Below are positions 46,463 through 57,530 of a stretch of DNA of 64,000 nucleotides, piece by piece. The notes under the pieces are model-generated. The model did no database searches and had not been told where the DNA came from. It saw only the letters and a program-made list of their open reading frames with translations. The stretch covers positions 68,350,038 to 68,414,037 of the forward strand of contig JBANSL010000007.1 of assembly GCA_037127255.1 (NCBI GenBank), in the 5' to 3' direction. The stretch is from Persicaria tinctoria. Lineage: Eukaryota; Streptophyta; Magnoliopsida; Caryophyllales; Polygonaceae. Every line of letters starts with the position of its first letter. Within the stretch, counting starts at the first letter, position 1. The position numbers and the translations under genes were made by a program.

Positions 46463-47508
46463 AAGATCAAGAGCTCAGTATCCCATTACGTGCACACCTT
46501 GTGACCCACCGTTTGGAGTTTGAACCTTGGAGTAAGAAGTTGATGGGGCTTGTTTGGAATGACAGACAATGATACTGTGCAGTATTACTTTTAACTGTTT
46601 CTATCAAGCATCTTGCTTCGTGCTCTTGCGTTTTGTTCAATTCCAAGCTCTTTGTTGGTTGAAATATACTAATATACACGCTTCCAAGCATGAACATGTT
46701 GGCGATCTTTTGTATAGAATTTGACAGTATCCTTCATCGGAACATATCTTCGTTGGGTATCTGTCTTTAATTTGTTAGTGCAAAATAATCTTGGGGCCTA
46801 TAAATCTTTGTGAATTTCCAAGGTTGCTTTCTCACCAGGCTTCCCATTACAAATGAATTCCAGCTAAATGGAAAAAGTTTCAAAGGAGTCGGATGAATGC
46901 ACAAGAACAGTTTTTTTTTTATTAGGTAAAAATTCAAGGTCATATATACCTGAATATCGAAGGCCGACAAGGCGGCAGACAGATAATCGTCATAAACAAA
47001 CAAAAATACAAAGATGGTGCAAAATACAGGCAAAAACACTCTACAAGGCGGAACAGTTTAATAGTGTACAACAATTCACTTGTCGATTATCATTATTGAA
47101 AAAAAAACTTTTTCTGTTCAAGACATTTTATCCATATATTAGAGCTCATTTGGTTGCCAGCTAAAAAACCCATGTAGTTTTAAAAACCCATGAAGTAGAA
47201 TAGAATGTGTTTGGTTCCCTTTTATAATAATAAAAAAAAAACAGGAATTTGATTTAGGAATAAATTCCCACGAATAGAGGAATTCCATGTGCCTAGGGGT
47301 ACATAACTACATAAGTTGCAAACTTGCAATTCAACTTTCATTTTTATGGAAATTCAATTTCCTCCATTTTAATTTCTTACATCTTATAGTATAATTTAAC
47401 TAAACATCTTTTTTAGATTCATAAGAATTGCAATTCATGTGAATGGAATTTCTGGGAAGTAATTTCCCATGAAGAAAATCTATTATATACAATTCCTTAA
47501 AAAACACA
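46463..47508. other. 3' UTR of the J-domain gene and flank
   Basis: The first 250 bp probably form the 3' UTR. 47150-47230 has a Tourist-like start (GCTCATTTGGTTGCC) without a recognised partner. Confidence 0.4.
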
Positions 47509-47780
47509 CTCCCTCCGTCCAAGAATACATGGCTTTTTAGGCCTTGAAATTTTGTCAAAAATACATAGTCTTTTAGATGTATAGGTAATTATTACCTCTA
47601 AAATTACTACTTTTTTACTTGTTAAAATTAAATAAAACTCTTGAAAAACTTAAAGAAAACCCTTGAACTTCCAATTACTATTTTAAACTTTAATAATAAT
47701 GATGAGATTTAAGATGCAAAATAGGTTCCTTAATTAGCGTGCATGAGCCTAAAAGGCCATGTATTCTTGGACGGAGGGAG
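47509..47780. mobile_element. Stowaway-like MITE (272 bp)
   Basis: CTCCCTCCGTCCAAGAATACATGG and CCATGTATTCTTGGACGGAGGGAG form a 24-bp perfect terminal inverted repeat. The right flank is TA; the left is CA. Confidence 0.92.
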
Positions 47781-47782
47781 TA

Positions 47783-48361
47783 TTAGTTAAACAAGAGCAT
47801 TTCAGTTATAGATATAAAATATCACTGTGAAGAAAAAATTAAAATGTTGATACTTCAATTGAATGAATTATATGATATAACGTGCTTTTGTTTTTAAAAT
47901 TTTTTTTTATTAAAAAAACTATATTATATTAGATGTAAGAAAAAAATAACCTAAAATTTTACTTTTGTAAAAGAAATACCGCAAACTTACATGTGTATAA
48001 GTGTATAACTTAACTCATGCCATTAATACAAAGCCACGTTGATGTCATGACATTATTTAACGTCTATTTAATGAATTTACAAATAGAATGACCAAATGTG
48101 TACATACTTTCAAAGTTTAGAGACTTCAATGAACAAAAATAAAAATATAGGGACCCGTTTGAACATTTTATCAAAGTTCATGGACTATATGTTAGATATA
48201 TATAATTATACATTTATAAATATTTTTTACTCTCCTACCCCGCAAGGTCTTAATCCTTTCGGCGTAGTTTGTTTTGCTTTATCAACACTTGTGCTTTTGG
48301 TGGACCTAGGTGTGCTTCGGGTTTGTTGAAGATGTGGATGAAAAATTTAAAAAAAAACTGT
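47783..48361. other. AT-rich flank
   Basis: No gene or repeat recognised. Confidence 0.4.
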
Positions 48362-48396
48362 TTTTTAGCCCGGATTTTACATACCCGGGCTAAAAA
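48362..48396. repeat. Perfect 12-bp inverted repeat, 11-nt loop
   Basis: TTTTTAGCCCGG (48362-48373) and CCGGGCTAAAAA (48385-48396). It lies 38 bp left of the next TIR element. It could be a hairpin or a terminator-like fold, but no transcript ends here that I can see. Confidence 0.85.
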
Positions 48397-48433
48397 GTCC
48401 AATATTTTTTTAAAAAAATAAATAAACGCGTTT

Positions 48434-48909
48434 CCTATATACACCGCAAATACTTCGTCGGATCCAACGTTGTAGCAACGTTGGATTAGACGTTGCTACA
48501 ACGTCCAATCCGACGTTGTTAATTGTCTGCTAATTTCACTTATCGGATTTTATAACAACGTTGAATTTGACGTTTTACAACGTCAAATTAAACGTTGCTA
48601 TAATACGGGTCAGATCGGGCCTAATATAAGATATTAAAAAAACCAAATTTTTTTTATTTGCAACGTCCTTTTGGACGTTGTTTTTTTTTTTTTTTTTTTG
48701 AGTGTCTGTGGGTGAGTGGGAAATTTTATTTTTTACCGTAGCAACGTCGAATCCGACGTTGTTAGCCCGGTTCGGCCCGATCCGATCCTTCACTTCACAT
48801 ATTACAACGTTAGATCCGACGTTGCTAAAACGTTAAATCCAACGTTGCTAAAACGTCACATTCGACGTTTCATTAGCAGCGTTAAACACGGATTTGCGGT
48901 GTATATAGG
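48434..48909. mobile_element. 476-bp TIR element filled with AACGTn..nACGTT words
   Basis: CCTATATACACCGCAAAT and ATTTGCGGTGTATATAGG are perfect 18-bp inverted ends. If the true ends are CACCGCAAAT, the flanks are TA/TA. About a dozen interrupted palindromes such as AACGTCCAATCCGACGTT, AACGTCGAATCCGACGTT and AACGTCCTTTTGGACGTT fill the interior. There is no coding capacity. Confidence 0.85.
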
Positions 48910-50880
48910 GAGACCCTAAATAAAATAATATACAATTTAAATATATAATAAAAAAAAATCATTAATTATACAAAATTTACATATATAGTAAAATTCCATT
49001 ATTATACAAAATTTACATACATAATAAAATGTCACAAACTACATAATTTATATACAATAAATTTACATAATTATAAATTTACATAAATATAATTATACCA
49101 AGCTTTAAAAAATAAAATATAAAATAAAAAGAAGAAAGTACAGATACAACTAACTAATACCATAATAATGATAGTAATAAATAAATAAGAAGCTCACTTG
49201 CAATAAAAGCATTTCATTCTTTTTGTAGAAGTTGTCCATTTGCCTTTGGTCTGCTGGACTATAGTGAGATTACACTCGTACACCTAATCAATTTCATGGC
49301 TGTTTGCCCATCTCTTTTGTGAGTTCACCATGAAAGCAAACTTTTTCTCTAAGAACTTACTACTTTTGCAATCCCATCCTGCAAATTAAAACCAAAATAC
49401 ATCTATCAGGAGAGCATTCAGAATCTGGATTATACCTAACATCATCTAGCTCTAAGACAAAGCACATACTGGAGTTTGATACCAGGCAGGCAGGTGTAAA
49501 TGAAATACAAGTCATCATAGGCAGCAAACACTAATATCCAATTTTTCGAGTATAAACCTATAAGACAAAGCACATACTTTATGCAGACCAAAACCAAAGC
49601 ATGACAAAGTTACATATCACACAACAATGATATCGATTTCACTCTAACTAATACATACACCTTAAAGAAATCAATAGTACCACAAAAAAAAAATCAATGC
49701 ACCATTACCACACCAAAAAATAATGTATTTTCTCCTCTTCTTACTACTGCTGCTATTGTCTGATATAGACAATATTCCATTCATCATATGAAGTGTCAAC
49801 TTCTCAATTTCACAAGTCCCAGAGAACATTTCACGCTAATAGGAGTACACATTTCAGAAGGAAATTAACACAGGAAAATAAAAATAAAAATTGGAACATC
49901 AGTTTTTGGGTCATAGAAGCTTTCACATATATATGTTTCATCATGGATAATAATCTGAACTTAAATGACATATATATCTTATTCAAGCACTTTGTGGTTT
50001 CATGTTTCATCATGGATAATAATCTAAGTTTTTCTCGATTAGAAGTTCTGGAAAGGGAATTAATTTCATATCATTACTGAACAATATGGATTTAGCAGGT
50101 CTTCTCAATAATATAGTCTTCCTATGCTTAATAAAAAAAAATTCTTAATCTCCACCCCATTTATCTATATCCTTCCCCTTTCTATGGCTATTCTTTGACA
50201 GTGAAGCACTCACCATTCATATTCTCTATCTAATGATCTTTTATGAACTGAAATTGATCAGCCCACATTCATATCCAAGTAAATACTCAAAATAGATCAC
50301 TCACAAGTCACAACTCACTACTGTAATGATCTTTAATCTGATACTATATTAGAAATTTACCAAATCAATAAGTGCACCCCCTCCCACATGTTCGTTGCTT
50401 CCAACTTTAGAAATTTACCATTTAATAAGACGTGTAATTGTAATGATCTTTTATATGATACTATATTAGTCTATTAGTACATCCTTTTATGAATAGCGAC
50501 CACTAGCGACCACTACTCTTACCTGCCAAGCAATGACAATTATCTGAACAAACAGCAATGTCTGCATAATAAGCAAAGACTAAAGAGCTGACAAAAAAAA
50601 AAGCAAAGACTAAAAAGCAACCAAATAAGCCTAGCTAGATGTCCTCAACACCTACCGTTATCAAGAGACTAAGCTAGCCAGCTAAACCATTGCTACTATT
50701 TTCCTATGTATTGCTTAGGAGTGGTTTAAGTGAAAGAGAATATGCTTTTTATCACTGTATATGATACTAGGAGCACAAAGGAAAATGATTGAAAAAACTA
50801 GATAGATGTATATACTAACAGACCAATTAAGATGATTTAAAAAGAAAGCTTAACAAATAGGGCATGCATATATACAAAAC
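48910..50880. other. AT-rich region with a possible minus-strand coding relic at 49195-49380
   Basis: Mostly AT-rich without genes. On the minus strand 49380-49195 reads KFLEKKFAFMVNSQKRWAN, a stop, then VYECNLTIVQQTKGKWTT and KMKCFYCK. It looks like decayed coding sequence, but I do not recognise it. Confidence 0.3.
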
Positions 50881-50899
50881 CTACCTAAGGGCTCTTACT

Positions 50900-51375
50900 G
50901 AGGATGCAATGAGAGAAAGAGCAACTGCTTCTCAGCACAAATCCACGATCACCATTTCGAAGTTTGAGTACGAATACTTAAGTGGGAGTGCAGCTGCTGC
51001 CAGGGAAACTGCCGACAAGAAAGTAGCGGCTGCCCAGGAATGGATCACAGCATTGAAGGCCAGTGAGAGAGAAGCGAGAGCAAAAGTCGAGAAGATGAAG
51101 AATGAAAGCAGGGAAGTGAGGTTAAAGAAAGAGCAAGAGATTTACCGGACAGACAAATCGTTAAGTGCAAAGCAGCTGGTTCAAGGAGAGCTGCAAACCC
51201 AGATGGATAGATGGAGGAGCTCTGAGCAAGATGACTCCATCAAGGAGGGCGAAGCTTAGGAGATCTACTTCCCCGGCAAGCAAGCATATGTCTCCTCGCT
51301 CGACGTCTTTTACTGTCAAGAGAAAAAGAAAGGTAATGCCTGTCATTGCAAAGTATTTTGCAAACATGCATATTG
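50900..51375 (+). pseudogene. Fragment of a WEB1/PMI2-family (PF05701) coiled-coil protein
   Basis: 50945-51259 encodes STITISKFEYEYLSGSAAAA, then ADKKVAAAQEWITALKASE, then VQGELQTQMDRWRSSEQD. This matches the order of the C-terminal half of plastid movement impaired 2-like proteins (the I-T-I-S-x-x-E-Y-E-x-L motif, then a GEL..WR end). The frame then shifts. 51210-51345 in the next frame reads MTPSRRAKLRRSTSPASKH and a basic TVKRKRKVMP, the expected C-terminal tail. The N-terminal coiled coil is absent. The family works in chloroplast photorelocation. A truncated, frameshifted gene copy. Confidence 0.7.
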
Positions 51376-52490
51376 AAAGAGGCTACAGATATGAAGAAGA
51401 ATAAGTTGCAATCCCAAATCACCTTCTAAACCATCTAAGATTTTATGTTGTATGTCGAGAGAGGAATTCCTTTTATATAAACATTTTCAAATGTACACAC
51501 ATACCTCAGAGATGTAGTTTGGAGGCAGTTCTCTTGAGCAATTCTCTGCCTTGCGTAATGGGTCTTCAATTATTCATGTTTCAGAGTTTCATGTGTCTAT
51601 CGCAGCATCTGATTATAGCGTTTTGTTTTGAATGGTCTAGGTTCATCTGGGCGGAGCATTTGTCTCTCGGATTCTGACAGGCTTAAACCGCTAAAAAGGC
51701 AGGCAATCTGTACCAAGTTCTAACTCCTGGCAGCTGTTAAAGTATAACTCTAGTTCTGTTAATTGAAATGCAGCTAACATCTACCTCCATTGTCGCTAAA
51801 CAAAAGCAAACACAGGTTCATCTTGATAATCATGAAAATTGATATTAGAATCAAGCAATAGAGAAAGGAAACTATATCAAAAACAAGCTACCTGTATTTG
51901 TTAATCCTCAGCCGTGAATCCATAATGTTGAAACCTGTACATAAAGAATGCAAATATACAGTAATATGACATGCCTAGTAATCAAGTGCATTATCAGACA
52001 GATGCCGATAATCATCCATAATTTTCACACTTGCTAAATTGCTCAAACAATATGTAAACTAATCCAACTGGTTAGTCTAGTTTCGAGAGAGGCAATGATA
52101 GTTAACCGACAAAGACAGAAAAATCATAAAGAAAATTTCAATTTGCAAAGACAACCTTGTTCCCAAAGGTGAAATATACACATCATATCATAATACAATA
52201 TAATACACATATCAGCATGATTCAAGGTATAGAAATCAAAGTAATATTTAGAAGAAAGTAGCCTATGTCATAGATAAATAATACTTTGATACAAGGGTGA
52301 CTCAAACTATGAAATATGAATTCAACATCATCAATAAAGTGAATCAAACTATCATAAACCAACTCAATTCAACACAAATTCACACATCAAGCCAACATTT
52401 CAAAGCAACTTAAAAAAAAAAAGAAAAAAAGAAAAAAAAAACTCACTTTGAGCCTCCTCCCAAGCTCCTTGTAGAGCAAGAAGCCAGAGA
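51376..52490. other. AT-rich region, no gene seen
   Basis: Only chance short ORFs. Its right end (52409-52440) is an A-rich tract next to the PRMT10-like fragment. Confidence 0.4.
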
Positions 52491-52494
52491 ACTT

Positions 52495-52951
52495 GGCAGT
52501 GCAGGACCTCCACAATCCCTTCGAGTCTGTTCACCTTGACGAGCTCCCGAACGTGGTCGCACATCTTAGTCGCCTCAACGGCGTACACCTTCCTCGCGCC
52601 GTCCTACGCCGACCAGATAGCCAGGATCCCTCACCCCGTTCCCACGTCCATCACCGTCTTCTCCCCCAATACCACGAAAAACATGGAAATCCGCTCGGAA
52701 TCTTTTCAGAAATGTAAGAGATTGAGATTAAGAGAGAAAGGTACCTTGCCGACGAAGTGGGACTTGTGATGGAAGATGGAGTTGAAGTAGGCGTCCATAC
52801 GCACGCGGTCGGAGAGCATCTCCTTCTGGTGGTACAGGAAGGCGTAGGTGATCGATGTCGGTGTCCCCGATGGCGGAGGCGGGGGCGGGGGCGGAGGCGG
52901 AGGCGGAGGCAGAAGGGCGGTCATCGGGGGCGCTGCTGGAGGGCTCCTCAT
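52495..52951 (-). pseudogene. Fragment of a PRMT10-like protein arginine methyltransferase
   Basis: Exon 1 (52951-52745) ends YAFLYHQKEMLSDRVRMDAY then FHHKSHFVGK at a GT donor. Exon 2 (from 52657, after AG) reads TVMDVGTG-stop-GILAIWSA-stop-DGARKVYAVEATKM, the SAM-binding motif I of PRMT10, then [11 protein letters not shown], and then loses similarity. Two stops replace conserved residues. In exon 1 the frame changes near 52855, where the usual YF region is missing, consistent with a small deletion. Later exons with the double-E loop and THW loop are absent. It cannot be active. Confidence 0.8.
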
Positions 52952-53181
52952 TCTCCGAGCTGATGCTTGGGAACTGTGAAGATCGACGGGAGGGTTTGGA
53001 GCAAGAGAGAGGAAGAGAGAAATGGAGGCGGCGGAGTTTTGGGCATTCGAGAGAGAGCTTCGTCTCAGTTTGGTTAATTTTAATTTTGGGGTGATTTGCC
53101 AAATATACAAATATGAAGGCTAAATTAGCCAAATATACAAGATTTTGGTAAATTTGCAAAACTATACACAACCCTTGCCCC

Positions 53182-54292
53182 TAGGGGTGATCAACCGGTC
53201 TGGACCGGACCGGACCGAACCGGAATTTTTGGAAACTTGGACCGCGGATCGGACCGGGACCGGAATTTATGGTCCCGGGTTTTCCGGTCCGCGGACCGTT
53301 TGGACCATTTGGACCGTCACTTCCTTGGTTTACACTTGATTTTTTTTGTAAAAAAAAACAGTTTTGCGGCACAGCCCTAATTCAAGTGAAAAAAATCGTC
53401 CCTGCACTTCATTTCACCCCTGGATTCATTCATCCCTTTGAAGAAAATGGCTCAACTTAGATCAAAGAAGACTGATTTTATAGATAAAACAAAATGGTTC
53501 AACTTAGATCTGAAAATCCATAAAAGTACAAAATCGAAACTAGATCTGAAAGTTTTCTAAAGTACAAACTGAATTCCCTAAAATCGAAACTAGATCTGAA
53601 AATTTTAAACTACAAATTGAAAAAGTTTCTCTAACCTAGATCTGAAATTGGGACGAGATAAACTAAAATCGACATTACAAAGTTACAAATCAGGATGAGA
53701 TAGATAAAAGAGAGGGGAGAGGGATCGGAGGCCTACTGGTACTGTGATGGACGAAGAACTGAACAAGGGCGAGGGCGGTGGTGAAGCCGCGAAGGGCGAT
53801 GACTGATACTGATGAGTGGGGGCGAAGGGCAGTGGCGATTGGCGAACTGGTGATGGACGGCGGCGAAGGGCAGTGGCGATTGGCGAACTGGTGATGGACG
53901 GCGGCGAGCACCGAGCAGCGAGAAGACTGAAGAGTGAAGAGAAGAGAGATCGAGTGAGTACTCGGAGGGGAGAGAAAGAGAGGCTGCGTGAGTGAGTTAC
54001 TGGTAAGAGGTTTCGTGAGAGTACGAAGAACTGGAGAAGAGAGATTGAGAGAGAGGGGCTGCGTGAGAGTCGGATGATAGAGTCAGAGAGCACCCCTTTT
54101 TTTTTTTTTAATATATATAAACCCGGTCCAATTCCGGTCCGGACCGGAAATTCCGGTCTGGTCCCGGGTTTGGACCGGAAACCGGAAATGGAAAATCCTT
54201 GGACCATGGACCAGACCGTAATGCTTCCGGTCCGATCCAAGACCGTAATTTCCAGTCTGGTCCCGGTCCGATCCAATTTATGCTCAGCCCTA
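53182..54292. mobile_element. Non-autonomous hAT-like element, copy 2 (1111 bp), TSD CTTGCCCC
   Basis: CTTGCCCC is identical at 53174-53181 and 54293-54300. The termini are TAGGGGTGATCA and TGCTCAGCCCTA. GGACCGG/CCGGTCC words crowd both ends (53195-53310, 54120-54275). The interior is homologous to the copy at 11320 (CCCTAAAATCGAAAC..TAGATCTGAAA). A 41-bp tandem duplication lies at 53821-53902. No transposase. Confidence 0.93.
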
Positions 54293-54377
54293 CTTGCCCC
54301 TCCTATGTGCCCCTTCGCCCCCCCTCTAGCGTGCCCCCCTTGCCCCCCCTCCACGTCAGCATATTTTTTTTTTTTTT

Positions 54378-54900
54378 CCGCGCGTCAGTGCTGACGTCAT
54401 CGTCGGGAATGCTGACACCGTTTACAAGGAAGTTTTTTTTGTTTTGTTTTTTTTTTCGCGAGTCAATGCTAACGCCGATGTCGGGAATTTTGACGTCAGC
54501 AATGCTGACACCGTTTACAAGGAAGGTTTTTTTTTTTTCGCGCGTCAATGCTGACGCCGACGTCGGGAATGTTGATGTCAGCAATGCTGACACCGTTTTA
54601 CAAGGAAGTTGTTTTTTTTTCCCGCGCGCCAATGCTGACGCCGACGTCGGGAATGTTGACGTCAGCAATGCTGACACCGTTTACAAGGAAGGTTTTTTTG
54701 TTTTTTTTTTCGCGCGTCAATGCTGACACCGTTTACAAGGAAGTTTTTTTGTTCCACGCGTCAATGCTGACGCCGACGACTGGAATGTTGACATCAGCAA
54801 TGCTGACGCCGTCTACGAGAATGGTGACGTCGGGAATGCTGACGTCAGCATTGCTCACACCCTCAACAAGGATGCTGACGCCAACAATGATGACATCGAA
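54378..54900 (+). repeat. Tandem array with TGACGTCAGCA / TGACGCCGACGTC words and poly-T
   Basis: Five to six copies of a unit of about 75-110 bp: CGCGCGTCAATGCTGACGCC, then GACGTCGGGAATGTTGAC, GTCAGCAATGCTGACACC and GTTTACAAGGAAG, each followed by T(8-12). Each copy carries TGACGTCA-type palindromes. It adjoins the hAT element and ends in a non-T degenerate copy. Confidence 0.88.
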
Positions 54901-55150
54901 GATCAATATATTTGACGTATTAAGTCATTAAAAATATAAAAGGGGGAGAACAAAGAGACAAAAGGAGTGTTCTACCAAAAAAAGAAACGAATATTTTATT
55001 TTATTTTTGGTAGTGAGAAACAAAGAATAACGGTAAACAATTAAAACAAAGAATTTTTCGACGCCGACAAAGCTGACCTCTTTCCTCATCCATCTCTTAT
55101 ATTGCAAAAACGATGTCAGCAAATATATACCTACACAAAAATATGCATGA

Positions 55151-55400
55151 AAACGATGTCAACACTAAAAATTACGTATAAAAACGATGTCAGCACTAAG
55201 AAATAAACCAATTTTTAAGGAGTCAATCATACATATATACTTACATATATAATATCAAATTAAAAACGATGTCAGCACTAAAAAATACGTATAAAAACGA
55301 TGTCAGCACTAAGAAATAAACCAATTTTTAAGGACTCAAGCATACATATATACTTACATATATAATATCAAATTAAAAACGATGTCAGCATTAAAAACTT
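55151..55400 (+). repeat. 113-bp tandem repeat, ~2.2 copies
   Basis: AAACGATGTCA starts at 55151, 55264 and 55377. Within each unit the half-motif GATGTCAGCACTAA occurs twice. It may be a decayed relative of the 54.4-54.9 kb array. Confidence 0.85.
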
Positions 55401-55999
55401 GGAATAATAATAACAAGATAAATGGAAAAGTACACAAAACCTTAATTGATGCATTCGCTGCAACACTACATATTCCACCGGCTTACATCTACCTACCATC
55501 TATCTAATCATGGCCAAAAATAAAGATAAAAAAAAACACAAAGCCTACAAACTATAGTTGAATTAGAATACTGAATAGTCTGAATGCCTATATACCCAAT
55601 ATACACATATAGGACTTTCCACCTCTCCCAGGTGAAGCAAGTTTGCAAGTTACACAAACATTTACATAAAGAAGACATAGATAGGACTTTCAACCTCTCT
55701 AACTACGGAAATCTACCTCTGCAGAAAAGATGAGTGGAAAAAACAATCTAGCAGTTGAAAGCATTCATGTCCTATGTCATGCATATAACATTTATAACAA
55801 TACATAGTCAAGAACAATTCAACACACAATTTGTATATCATATAGGACATTAAAAACGGTGAATATTGCAGAAGCACAAGTTGAAAGCATTCATGTCCTA
55901 TGTCAGCGCCTAATTGAATAATCAAATAATCAAATTGAAGATTATATGTGGATCTGTGCAACAAATTAGACAGATTTCAGAAGCATTGATCTGTGCGAA
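55401..55999. other. Flank with a duplicated 25-bp segment
   Basis: TTGAAAGCATTCATGTCCTA recurs at about 55756 and 55881 (125 bp apart). The second ADP/ATP carrier exon would be expected here on the minus strand and is absent. Confidence 0.5.
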
Positions 56000-56426
56000 C
56001 CTGTGTAGGGAAATATCTGATGACATTGACGCCGTTGCTTCGCCAAAGAGAAATTACGCCTTCGTCCTTGATGGTTCTGGAAAAGCAATCGCCGATGCCT
56101 TTGTACGGTTTAGACAGCCTCCCGGCTTTGATCAGTTCATCCTGATTCTGAATCAGCATCTTCGCGCTCTCAATTGGAGCAGCTGCGGTCTTGGAAACAG
56201 TAGTCGAAACTGCTCTGGCGACAAAATCAACCATGAAACTGCCAACGCCTTTCTCAGATGGAGCTTGCACGAGCACAGGAGACAGTACTGGCGCTGAACT
56301 GTATGCAGACACCATGGGATTTTGCAGACCTCCGTTTATGTAAACACTGGGAGAGAGTTGAGAGGCAAGGTAAGATTGTCCGCGCATCTTGTGGATGATT
56401 GATGGATAAGTCGATCCGTCCGCCAT
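56000..56426 (-). pseudogene. First coding exon of a mitochondrial ADP/ATP carrier, probably a fragment
   Basis: From ATG at 56426 ([20 protein letters not shown]) through the plant-type presequence to the first carrier helix. It ends [22 protein letters not shown] at a donor (CAG|GTTCGC), exactly where plant AAC genes have an intron. A 5' UTR acceptor (TTTCAG) lies just upstream. Two signature positions are altered: the PX[DE]XX[KR] motif reads PIESAK instead of PIERVK, and the usual MGGVSAAVSKT reads [12 protein letters not shown]. No later exon follows in the 3 kb downstream that I checked. Either a relic or a gene with a very long first intron; relic is more likely. Confidence 0.75.
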
Positions 56427-57314
56427 GTTTACCATCTGAAATCTGTAGGATTAGAAGATCAGTTAATCAATCAGATCATTACAGCTTTACAACGGAAATA
56501 TGAAAATCTGCTAGGTCAGCCCCAAATTCGATCATTCACACTGTCATCACAAACGAACCTAGGACTTCAGCAAACTGCAAAGGAACATCATTCACACTGT
56601 CAATTGCAACTTTCAATTGGTGCACCTTTCAATTAGTGCACCTAGTACAAGAATTCAGTGTCAGCACTTGAAATTAACTAAATCAAATTAAACCAGTAAC
56701 CTTGGTGACATCAAAGAACGCAATGAAACAATATCAGAGAACGAAACAAGAGGAGGAAGAAAGGACCTAATCGAATCTGGAAGCAACTTGATGACAACAA
56801 TTAAGGATCCAGATGCTGCCAGCAATGGAACATTAGGATTTAGGAACAAAATTGAACAAAAATTAATCGGTTCAAATTGAACCAAATTGAACAAAAATTG
56901 ATGACAGGGAAGCGGAAGAAGCGAGAGGAACAGACCTCCACGTGGACAACAGTGAGGACAACAATGAGGCCAAAGCGAGAGGAACAGACCTTGGAAGATT
57001 GCACTCGTTCGGTTGTCAGCGCTGACGAAGACGCAGACGCCGCCGCTGACTCCTTGGTAGGCGGTGATAGAGGCCATTCGTCAATTGCGAATCTGTCAGC
57101 CTTGCGAAATCAAGAGCGCTCGCTCCTCGTCGGCACCGAAGTGTGGCCTCTGTTGTTCACTCAATTTACAGCTCAAGGTGCTAATAACCTGCGGATGTGT
57201 AGCCTCTGTTGTTCACTCTGTCCTCGATCTTCCTCGGCGACCCAAATGGCGTCGTACTGGCGTGGTGTATGGCGGCGATGGCGAGGAAGAGATCCGGATC
57301 TGTCTCCTCCGCCA
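56427..57314. other. Upstream flank of the carrier exon
   Basis: May contain the 5' UTR intron and promoter. A longer open frame on + (56877-57596) looks like a chance frame through GC-rich DNA, not a gene. Confidence 0.4.
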
Positions 57315-57530
57315 TGGCCACCAAGAGCAAGCGTCGGCCGCAACCAGAATCGCAGCCGCCTTCCTCGCAATCGTCTTCCTCGCAACCGCCATTGTTCATC
57401 GAATTCGTGGTCGGGATTTCGTGGTCGGGATTCTGTGATCCGTCTCCTCCACCATGGCCACCAAGAGCAAGCGTCGGCCGCAACCAGAATCGCAGAATCG
57501 CAGCCGCCTTCCTCGCAGCCGCCATTGTTC
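57315..57530. repeat. Direct duplication, ~85-110 bp copies offset ~140 bp
   Basis: CCATGGCCACCAAGAGCAAG and the following GCGTCGGCCGCAACC occur at about 57314 and 57452. Both continue to CGCCATTGTTCATC, with small indels. Confidence 0.85.

Noticed and set aside
53683..54354. 223-codon minus-strand frame in hAT copy 2
   Set aside because: It runs across the element terminus into flanking DNA. It is Ser-rich translation of pyrimidine-rich DNA and has no homologue.
54199..54931. Frames encoding repeated MLTPTSGMLTSAM peptides
   Set aside because: A by-product of the tandem repeat. The frame changes at the poly-T tracts, and no start context or splice sites support it.
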